Shown here in pieces: positions 1 to 5,011 of a stretch of DNA of 5,011 nucleotides (within the stretch, counting starts at the first letter, position 1; every line of letters begins with the position of its first letter). The position numbers and the translations under genes are program-made. Source of the stretch: an uncultured Methylophaga sp. (GTDB lineage Bacteria > Pseudomonadota > Gammaproteobacteria > Nitrosococcales > Methylophagaceae); assembly GCA_946885755.1 (NCBI GenBank), contig CAMPHB010000126.1:1-5011 (forward strand), given 5' to 3'. The notes beneath the pieces are model-generated. The model was not told where the DNA came from. It worked only from the letters and a program-made list of their open reading frames with translations, and ran no database searches.

Positions 1-331
1 GTTCAAGGTTGTTACGGGCCGTCTGGCAGTTTTCTTCGCGGATTTTTGCAGCGGCTTCTGCTTCTTGCTGAGCTTGTTGTTCTGCCTGTTCTGCGGCTTC
101 TTGCGCATCTTGTGATTCGATCAGTTCTTCAACCTGCTGCTGCGCTTTTTCGGGATCAATAGGCGGTGGTGGTGGGGCTTTTATTTGTTCAGCAGGCCGA
201 TCAGCCGGTGGCTCCTGAGTGTAATTGACCTGGCCGTTTTCATCAGTCCATTTATAAATTTCTGCCTGAACCAGAAATGGCAGGCTGCAAAGCAGGGCAA
301 GACAGCAAACACGCAAATGCGGTATAACCAT
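1..331 (-). CDS. DUF4124 domain-containing exported protein (N-terminal part, cut by window edge)
   Basis: Reverse-strand reading frame starting at ATG 331-329 and open for 110 codons to the left edge, so the C-terminus is missing. Residues 1-23 form a Sec-type signal peptide: Arg7, a hydrophobic core LALLCSLPFLV, and a likely cleavage after VQA. The mature protein begins EIYKWTDENGQVNYTQEPP, the typical DUF4124 opening (I/Y-K-W-x-D-x-x-G-x-x-x-Y), a small beta domain of unknown function common in proteobacterial envelope proteins. A run of five prolines (53-57) follows, then an Ala/Gln/Glu-rich helix or coiled coil (about 61-100), then ENCQTARNNLE, which resembles the C-terminal helix often seen in this family. 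The start is supported by AAGGGG seven bases upstream. The protein is expected in the periplasm. No specific function can be assigned. The family call is confident; the role is unknown. Confidence 0.85.
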   Translation of the reverse strand, partial: MVIPHLRVCCLALLCSLPFLVQAEIYKWTDENGQVNYTQEPPADRPAEQIKAPPPPPIDPEKAQQQVEELIESQDAQEAAEQAEQQAQQEAEAAAKIREENCQTARNNLE

Positions 332-357
332 GGCCAATCCCCTTAAAATAAAAACCA

Positions 358-385
358 ATTCTACGCCAAAGCGCGCCAGCATCAA
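358..385 (-). promoter_or_regulatory. Candidate sigma70 promoter of the DUF4124 gene
   Basis: On the minus strand TTGATG (385-380, 4/6 match to TTGACA) is followed by a 16-base spacer and TAGAAT (363-358, 5/6 match to TATAAT). Transcription would start near 351, giving a leader of about 20 bases that contains the AAGGGG ribosome binding site. The -35 element directly abuts the ATG of the divergent pseudouridine synthase gene at 386. Assigned by consensus match and position only. Confidence 0.5.
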
Positions 386-1222
386 ATGTTAACCAGTCTA
401 TCCAAAGCAGAATTTCATCATACCGTGAATCGGCCCGGCATAACGGTTTTGGATTGTCTGGCTGAACAGACCCCGTTATCCAAACAACAAATTAAACAAT
501 GTCTTGCCAAGGGGGCGGTGTGGCTGCAAAAGGGTAAGCAGCAACAGCGTTTGCGGCGGGTGAAAAAACTGCTGAATCCGGGCGAGCAACTGCATCTGTA
601 TTTTGACCCGCACATTCTGGCGCAGCCGGTGCCGGCAGCAACTTTAATTGCAGACTTGAAATACTACAGCATCTGGGACAAACCCGCTGGTATGCTGGCA
701 CAAGGCACCCTATGGGGCGATCACTGTAGTTTATTGCGGTTTGCCGAACAGTTTTTTACTCCGCCAAGACAGAGTTTTCTGGTGCAGCGTTTAGATCGTG
801 AGGCCAGTGGTCTGATGTTAATTGCCCATACTCAAAAAGCGGCGGCGATGCTTTCTGCGTTGTTTCAAAAGCGCTTTGTCGATAAACAATATTACGTGAC
901 GGTCTGTGGTCAGCTTAATGATGAAACGCTGCGGATTGATGAACCACTTGATGGTAAACCAGCCGGCACCGAACTGAACTTGCGGCATTACGATGCCGAT
1001 AAAAATCAGTCCTTGTTAACCGTTAAAATTGATAGCGGCCGTAAACATCAGATCCGCCGTCACAGTGCATCAATCGGTCATCCGGTGGTTGGTGACAGTC
1101 GTTATGGCACCGCTGACCCGGCCGGGCTGCAATTGCGGGCAATAATGCTGGCCTTTGATTGTCCGGTAACACGGCAACATCAGGCATTCTCACTGATTGA
1201 CAAGCCTGCGTGGCCGGCGTAA
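386..1222 (+). CDS. RluA-family RNA pseudouridine synthase with N-terminal S4-like domain
   Basis: A 278-residue enzyme expected to isomerise uridine to pseudouridine in rRNA or tRNA in the cytoplasm; the target base cannot be read from sequence. Residues about 19-75 look like an S4 RNA-binding domain (VLDCLAEQ...SKQQIKQCLAKGAV...LLNPGEQLHL). The catalytic domain follows: motif I DKPAGML (98-104), motif II with catalytic Asp137 in QRLDREASGL (134-143), Tyr170 in KQYYVTV, and motif III GRKHQIRRH (218-226) followed by GHPVVGDSRYG (231-241). GRKHQIRRH is the form I recall for TruC, but TruC lacks the S4-like domain, so I give no symbol. The usual His before Arg-Leu-Asp is Gln134. ATG 386 is the first possible start: the frame is closed by TAA at 344-346 and has no earlier ATG, GTG or TTG. 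No good Shine-Dalgarno sequence is visible, so expression may be modest. It probably shares a transcript with the small gene at 1254. Confidence 0.9.
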   Translation: MLTSLSKAEFHHTVNRPGITVLDCLAEQTPLSKQQIKQCLAKGAVWLQKGKQQQRLRRVKKLLNPGEQLHLYFDPHILAQPVPAATLIADLKYYSIWDKPAGMLAQGTLWGDHCSLLRFAEQFFTPPRQSFLVQRLDREASGLMLIAHTQKAAAMLSALFQKRFVDKQYYVTVCGQLNDETLRIDEPLDGKPAGTELNLRHYDADKNQSLLTVKIDSGRKHQIRRHSASIGHPVVGDSRYGTADPAGLQLRAIMLAFDCPVTRQHQAFSLIDKPAWPA

Positions 1223-1241
1223 TTTCAAATTGCGCAGTTGC

Positions 1242-1246
1242 GGGAG
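1242..1246 (+). promoter_or_regulatory. Ribosome binding site deciding the start of the small Arg-rich gene
   Basis: GGGAG with a seven-base spacer to ATG 1254. The earlier in-frame ATG at 1197 lies within the last codons of the pseudouridine synthase gene and has no comparable purine-rich site before it, so the shorter 67-residue product is favoured. Confidence 0.6.
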
Positions 1247-1253
1247 CAATCCA

Positions 1254-1457
1254 ATGAGCGAAATTAATAAAACCACCGCACCACCGTTAGTGGAACATCA
1301 ACGCCGCGGCGAACCGGATCGCCGCAAAAATGTCCGTCGCACCGGCCATGATCGAAGGGAAATGTTTCGCTTTGATTTAACCAAAGAAGATCGTCGTGAC
1401 GGTAAAGAGCGCCGGGGCAATGCCAAAGACAGCTGGGGAACCGACGATCCGATTTAA
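1254..1457 (+). CDS. Small Arg-Arg-repeat hypothetical protein (67 aa)
   Basis: A 67-residue, hydrophilic, cysteine-free protein of unknown function. Its middle part holds six Arg-Arg pairs (residues 17, 23, 28, 34, 47 and 53), mostly five or six residues apart and often preceded by Asp (PDRRKN, HDRRE, EDRRDG). It has 13 Arg, 5 Lys and 14 acidic residues, so it is highly charged with a modest net positive charge; the tail DSWGTDDPI is acidic. There is no membrane segment or signal peptide. The frame is open back to an ATG at 1197 inside the upstream gene, but I prefer ATG 1254 because GGGAG lies seven bases before it at 1242-1246. It starts 31 bp after the pseudouridine synthase stop and is probably co-transcribed with it. 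The 3' end overlaps dinF by 4 bp. Similar short Asp-Arg-Arg-rich hypothetical proteins occur in proteobacteria. An RNA- or acidic-partner-binding role is only a guess from charge. Confidence 0.72.
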   Translation: MSEINKTTAPPLVEHQRRGEPDRRKNVRRTGHDRREMFRFDLTKEDRRDGKERRGNAKDSWGTDDPI

Positions 1458-2767
1458 GCGGCGAGGCGGATAATCCTCGGGATATACAGGCTTTGCGTCA
1501 GGCCACGCGCTAGCAAAAACAATAAAATCGCTGCCCATAAGCCGTGGTTGCCGAAACCCTGTAAAAAATACCAGGCCGGTAAATACACCACTAAAGCAGA
1601 AAACAGCATGGTGTTGCGCATTTCCCGGCTACGGGTGGCACCGACAAATAACCCGTCAAACAAATATGACCAGACCCCGAATATTGGCGCGATAATGACC
1701 CACAACAGGTATTGATCCGCCAGGGTGAGCACCGCATCAATACCGGTTAATAATCGAATGATCTGCTGACCAAAAGCAGCATAAATGCCCATAAACAGCA
1801 GCGCCATCAATAACGACCAGCAGCCGGTCAGCCATAAAGCCCGTTTCAATTCAGCCGGATTTTTCCGCCCGAGGGCTTTGCCTGTTAACACTTCGGTGGC
1901 ATTGGCAAAACCATCGAGCACAAAGGCCATAAAGGTAATGAAGTTCAGCAAAACACTATTGGCCGCCAGTACGGTGTCTCCCTGCCGCGCACTTTGTGTG
2001 GTGAAAAAAGCAAAACACAGGATCAGTACAAAAGTACGGATCATAAAATTGCCATGCACTTCCAGACCGTTAAAACCGGCACGCAAGTTCTGCCAGCGGC
2101 GCGCCAGTTGCCATGCCGCGAGATTCACACCATAGTGGTTTAGCAAAATAATGCCGGCCAGTAATCCCAGATATTCAGCGATAACCGAGGCCAGTGCCAC
2201 ACCATCGACATCCATACCGAAACCATTGACCAGCAGCAAATCCAGCACAATATTGGCAATATTAATCACCAGCACCATCAGCAATGCCGCTTTGGAAGCT
2301 TCGCGGCCGATTAACCAGCCGAGAATCGCGTAGTTGATTAAGGTTGCCGGCGCGCTCCAGATACGGATATCGAAATAAATGGCAGCATAGTGTTCAACGC
2401 TATCGGAACTGCTGACCAGCCATAAAGCCAGATCGCGGATAGGTGCCTGTACCAGTAACAAACCACAAGCAATCAGCACCGCCAGCCAGATCGCCTGAAA
2501 TAAAACGCCTTGCATAGCGACATTGTCTTCGCGGCCATAAGCCTGCGCATTAAGGCCGGTAGTGGCCATCCGCAGAAAACCAAAGCCCCAGAACACAAAG
2601 GTAAAAATCATGCTGCCAATGGCGACAGCGCCCAGATAGTGGGCTGAAGATAAATGGCCGACCACAGCGGTATCGACCATGCCCAGCAGTGGCGTGGAAA
2701 TATTGGCCAGAATCATTGGCCCGGCGATCAGCCAGATTTGGCGGTGATTAATGATTGATGCTGACAA
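1454..2767 (-). CDS. dinF: DinF-type MATE family efflux transporter
   Basis: A 437-residue inner-membrane protein with about twelve hydrophobic helices in two six-helix halves, the usual MATE architecture and close to E. coli DinF in length. MATE proteins export organic cations, drugs or metabolites in exchange for H+ or Na+; DinF's natural substrate is uncertain. DinF-like signatures: residues 16-39 (GPMILANISTPLLGMVDTAV, then VGHL), FLRMATTGLNAQAYG (64-78), NIANIVLDLLLV (169-180), GVALASVIAEY (189-199), LDGFANATEVLTGKALG (284-300) and LFDGLFVGATRSREMRN (369-385). Asp32 in helix 1 and Asp175 in helix 5 are candidates for the acidic residues that couple ion and substrate, by analogy with other DinF proteins. 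The start is TTG (2767-2765): AGGA lies six bases upstream, an in-frame TAG at 2773-2771 rules out earlier starts, and the next Met (18) would remove helix 1. No LexA box is visible upstream and no lexA is adjacent, unlike in E. coli. Confidence 0.9.
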   Translation of the reverse strand: MSASIINHRQIWLIAGPMILANISTPLLGMVDTAVVGHLSSAHYLGAVAIGSMIFTFVFWGFGFLRMATTGLNAQAYGREDNVAMQGVLFQAIWLAVLIACGLLLVQAPIRDLALWLVSSSDSVEHYAAIYFDIRIWSAPATLINYAILGWLIGREASKAALLMVLVINIANIVLDLLLVNGFGMDVDGVALASVIAEYLGLLAGIILLNHYGVNLAAWQLARRWQNLRAGFNGLEVHGNFMIRTFVLILCFAFFTTQSARQGDTVLAANSVLLNFITFMAFVLDGFANATEVLTGKALGRKNPAELKRALWLTGCWSLLMALLFMGIYAAFGQQIIRLLTGIDAVLTLADQYLLWVIIAPIFGVWSYLFDGLFVGATRSREMRNTMLFSALVVYLPAWYFLQGFGNHGLWAAILLFLLARGLTQSLYIPRIIRLAA

Positions 2768-2773
2768 GCGCTA

Positions 2774-2777
2774 TCCT
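2774..2777 (-). promoter_or_regulatory. Ribosome binding site supporting the TTG start of dinF
   Basis: AGGA on the minus strand, with a six-base spacer to TTG 2767-2765. It decides the start because no ATG or GTG is available upstream: the in-frame stop TAG lies at 2773-2771. Confidence 0.6.
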
Positions 2778-2790
2778 GTTGTGCGGCGGC

Positions 2791-2818
2791 AAAAAAAAGG
2801 CCACCCGAAGGTGGCCTT
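2791..2818 (-). terminator. Intrinsic terminator of hppA
   Basis: On the minus strand a perfect stem (AAGGCCACC with GGTGGCCTT, seven core G/C-rich pairs plus two A-T) closes a TTCG tetraloop, giving the very stable C-UUCG-G arrangement. It is followed at once by eight T (2798-2791). It begins 25 bases after the hppA stop codon. The plus-strand reading has no T tract after the stem, so it should act only on transcription from hppA, which insulates dinF downstream. Confidence 0.92.
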
Positions 2819-2843
2819 GAATTGTAACTGAATCAGCCGATTT

Positions 2844-4862
2844 TCAGACTAACAGTGGTGCAATGACCAGACTGACAATAGCCATAACATTGATAAGAAT
2901 ATTCATCGATGGGCCTGAAGTGTCTTTGAGCGGATCACCCACCGTGTCACCTACGACATTGGCTTTATGGACATCCGAGCCTTTGCCGCCGAGGTTGCCC
3001 TGTTCAACATGCTTTTTGGCATTGTCCCAGGCACCGCCGGCATTGGCCATCATCAGCGCCATCAAGACGCAGACAATCAAGCCGCCACCGAGCATACCGC
3101 CGAGGGCTTCCGGTCCTAAACCAAAGCCGATAACAATCGGTGCCAACACCGCCAACGTGCCCGGCAAAATCATTTTGCGCAATGCGGCGCGGGTGGCGAT
3201 ATCTACACATCGTGCTGTATCAGGTTTACCGGTCCCTTCGAGCAGACCGGGGATTTCGCGAAATTGCCGGCGGATCTCATGGATCATGTCAAACGCCGCA
3301 TCACCCACTGCCGTCATGGTCATGGAACTGACCAAAAACGGAAAAATACCACCGATAAACATACCGACAAGCACAATTGGGTTAGTGATGAGTAGTTGCA
3401 GATCACCGCCGCTCTCGGCATTAATGGTTTCGATATAAGCGCTGATAATTGCCAAAGCGGCTAGCGCGGCCGCTGAGATAGCAAAGCCCTTACCGATTGC
3501 CGCCGTGGTATTACCTAATGAATCCAGAGAATCGGTAATTTCACGGGTTTCTTTGCCCATTTCCGACATTTCGGCAATACCGCCAGCGTTATCAGCAACC
3601 GGGCCATAAGCATCAATGGCCATGGTTATACCCACCGTACCAAGCATACCGACGGCAGCAATGGCGACACCATATAAACCGGCAAAATGACTGGAAACGA
3701 AAATAATTGCCGCAATGGTAATGACCGGAATAGCCACTGACTGCATACCCAAAGCCAAACCACCGATAATCACCGTCGCCGGGCCGGTTTCACCGTCTTT
3801 AGCCAGTTTACGCACTGGTGCGCCGCCAGTGTAATACTCGGTAACAAGACCCACAATAATGCCGCCAATGGCACCGGCCAGTACGGCAAACCAGATATTA
3901 CTGCTGGCGCCGAGCATCTGGATCAGCACATAGGACAACAGAATAAAAATCACCGAAGCGCCCAATGTGCCAAAACGCAGTGCATCATCGGGATTTTTCG
4001 ATGAAAACGCCTTGACGGTCAGGATGCCAGCAACTGAACACAAAATACCCAGTGACGATAACGCCAGCGGCATAAACATCAGCGTTTGCTGGTTGCCGCC
4101 GCCGAGTTCGTTAATAGTCATCATGGTCATGGTGGAAGCAATGGCAATACCGGCAATCATCGCACCACAATAGGATTCAAAAATATCTGAGCCCATACCG
4201 GCGACGTCACCGACGTTATCACCGACGTTATCGGCTATGACGCCCGGATTACGCGGGTCATCCTCGGGAATACCGGCTTCGACTTTGCCAACCAGATCGG
4301 CACCGACATCCGCGCTCTTAGTGAAAATACCACCACCGACACGAGAGAACAGGGCAACCGATGATGCGCCCATACCGAAACCATGAATGGTGTGGGTCGT
4401 ATGTGGATCACCACCAAACAGCAAATACAGAAACCCCAGTCCCAGCAAACCCATAGCGGCAACAGTCAAGCCCATAATCGAGCCGCCAAAAAAAGCAATG
4501 GTCAAGGCTTCGGGGGCACCTTGATCCCGCGCTGCAATAGCCGTCCGTACATTGGCTTTGGTCGCCGCATACATGCCAATAAAGCCGGCACTGGCAGAGG
4601 CGATAGCACCTACAAAAAAGGCCAGCGCAGTGTGCCAGCCTAAATCAGACAGCCCGAGGGCAATAATGCAAATCAGACAAAAAATCGCCAGCCTTGAATA
4701 CTCTGCGCGCATAAACACCATCGCACCCAGATGAATTTGATCGCCTATTTCCACCACCTTGCCGCTGCCGGCGGGTGAAGCTTTGACTTTGTTATAAATA
4801 AGAAAAGCACTGACGAGTCCGAGAATACCCAGTAAAACCGGGACGGCATTTATTGACCACAT
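2844..4862 (-). CDS. hppA: Membrane-bound pyrophosphatase, K+-dependent, probably Na+-translocating
   Basis: A 672-residue integral membrane enzyme that couples cytoplasmic PPi hydrolysis to ion pumping; the family forms homodimers with about 16 helices per subunit. Catalytic motifs: Arg174, Lys182, Asp185 and Asp189 in [11 protein letters not shown] (185-195), [10 protein letters not shown] (199-208), [10 protein letters not shown] (210-219), Asp424 in [12 protein letters not shown] (417-428), Asp447 and Asn451 in the next loop, [12 protein letters not shown] (609-620) and [14 protein letters not shown] (638-651). Residues 450-459 read [10 protein letters not shown], with Ala454 and Gly457, the K+-dependent signature; K+-independent enzymes have Lys and Thr there. 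DIFES (226-230) places the gate Glu at 229, as in Na+-pumping enzymes, whereas plant H+ pumps carry it four residues later. Residue 658 is Asn where the family gate lysine is expected. ATG 4862-4860 has AAAGAGG seven bases upstream. It is transcribed alone and ends at a strong terminator. Family certain; pumped ion inferred. Confidence 0.96.
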   Translation of the reverse strand: MWSINAVPVLLGILGLVSAFLIYNKVKASPAGSGKVVEIGDQIHLGAMVFMRAEYSRLAIFCLICIIALGLSDLGWHTALAFFVGAIASASAGFIGMYAATKANVRTAIAARDQGAPEALTIAFFGGSIMGLTVAAMGLLGLGFLYLLFGGDPHTTHTIHGFGMGASSVALFSRVGGGIFTKSADVGADLVGKVEAGIPEDDPRNPGVIADNVGDNVGDVAGMGSDIFESYCGAMIAGIAIASTMTMMTINELGGGNQQTLMFMPLALSSLGILCSVAGILTVKAFSSKNPDDALRFGTLGASVIFILLSYVLIQMLGASSNIWFAVLAGAIGGIIVGLVTEYYTGGAPVRKLAKDGETGPATVIIGGLALGMQSVAIPVITIAAIIFVSSHFAGLYGVAIAAVGMLGTVGITMAIDAYGPVADNAGGIAEMSEMGKETREITDSLDSLGNTTAAIGKGFAISAAALAALAIISAYIETINAESGGDLQLLITNPIVLVGMFIGGIFPFLVSSMTMTAVGDAAFDMIHEIRRQFREIPGLLEGTGKPDTARCVDIATRAALRKMILPGTLAVLAPIVIGFGLGPEALGGMLGGGLIVCVLMALMMANAGGAWDNAKKHVEQGNLGGKGSDVHKANVVGDTVGDPLKDTSGPSMNILINVMAIVSLVIAPLLV

Positions 4863-5011
4863 AGGCTGACCTCTTTGTCTTAGAATTTAACTTACATTGA
4901 AAAAAACTTACTCCTGAACAAAATTTCTTTTCGTTCAAAACCGTATTACGGAGATGGCAGAAAAACGCTTCCTTATCAATAAATAAGGAAATTTGGTTAT
5001 ACCTTTAACAC
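4863..5011 (-). promoter_or_regulatory. AT-rich upstream region of hppA
   Basis: A gene-free stretch that must carry the hppA leader and probably its promoter. The ribosome binding site AAAGAGG is at 4876-4870. I could not find a sigma70 promoter with two good elements: TTGAAC (4938-4933) resembles a -35 box but has no -10 at a suitable distance, and TTAAAT (4889-4884) resembles a -10 without a -35. The region also holds a CCGTATTACGG palindrome (4941-4951), two GAAC-type arms (4916-4936) and a direct repeat AACTTAC (4889-4895 and 4905-4911, plus-strand reading). No coding sequence of any length is supported here. Confidence 0.5.
4969..4990. repeat. Perfect 8-bp inverted repeat upstream of hppA
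   Basis: TTCCTTAT (4969-4976) and ATAAGGAA (4983-4990) are exact reverse complements separated by the six bases CAATAA. Read on the minus strand, the stem is followed by GCG and then five T (4965-4961), so it could be a weak A/U-rich terminator of a gene lying to the right of the window. It could equally be a regulator binding site for hppA. The symmetry is certain; the function is not. Confidence 0.5.

Noticed and set aside
1..331. TonB- or TolA-like function for the Pro-rich, Ala/Gln/Glu-rich exported protein
   Set aside because: The N-terminus is a cleavable signal peptide followed by a DUF4124 domain rather than a membrane anchor; the helix-rich stretch alone does not support TolA.
1197..1253. 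Longer N-terminus for the small Arg-rich protein (start at ATG 1197)
   Set aside because: It would overlap the end of the pseudouridine synthase gene and lacks a ribosome binding site, while ATG 1254 has GGGAG at good spacing.
1462..1479. Possible terminator hairpin CGAGG...CCTCG between the convergent genes
   Set aside because: Only a five-pair stem with an eight-base loop and no T tract on either strand; it lies inside the dinF coding sequence.
2768..2843. LexA (SOS) box for dinF, expected from E. coli dinF
   Set aside because: No CTG-N10-CAG match was found on reading this interval, and no lexA gene is adjacent. SOS control cannot be claimed.
2863..3438. A 191-codon open frame on the plus strand opposite hppA
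   Set aside because: It lies wholly antisense to a strongly conserved gene, has a low-complexity Pro/Ser/Ile composition, and shows no recognisable domain.
4892..4897. A start-stop mini-ORF (ATG TAA, minus strand) in the hppA leader
   Set aside because: The only purine-rich site, AGGAG, is about 13 bases away, too far for efficient initiation; probably chance in AT-rich DNA.

Overview
The window looks like an ordinary chromosomal housekeeping stretch from a Gram-negative bacterium, most likely a gammaproteobacterium. This rests on a DUF4124-type exported protein, a TruC-like RluA-family pseudouridine synthase, an E. coli-like DinF transporter and a bacterial membrane pyrophosphatase. Base composition is near 50% G+C by eye and even throughout. 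I see no insertion sequence, phage gene, tRNA, rRNA, CRISPR array or other sign of recent transfer. I could not pin down a genus.

Layout: (1) 1-331, minus strand, the N-terminal part of an exported DUF4124 protein that runs off the left edge. (2) 386-1222, plus strand, a divergently transcribed RluA-family RNA pseudouridine synthase, followed 31 bp later by a 67-residue Arg-Arg-repeat small protein (1254-1457), probably in the same transcript. (3) 1454-2767, minus strand, a DinF-type MATE transporter with a TTG start, whose 3' end overlaps the small gene by 4 bp. (4) 2791-2818, a strong intrinsic terminator for the next gene. (5) 2844-4862, minus strand, hppA, a membrane pyrophosphatase of the K+-dependent, probably Na+-pumping type. 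(6) 4863-5011, an AT-rich leader with several inverted repeats and no other gene.

The genes do not form one pathway. Two membrane proteins, DinF and HppA, lie in tandem but are separated by a terminator. If HppA pumps Na+, it would add to the ion gradient that a cation-coupled MATE transporter could use, but the sequence shows no dedicated link.

The most interesting point is in HppA. It keeps the canonical PPi/Mg2+ site, the K+-dependence signature and the Na+-type gate glutamate. However, the gate lysine near the C-terminus (Lys707 in the Thermotoga maritima enzyme, Lys742 in the mung bean enzyme) is asparagine here. I found no convincing undescribed multi-gene system.
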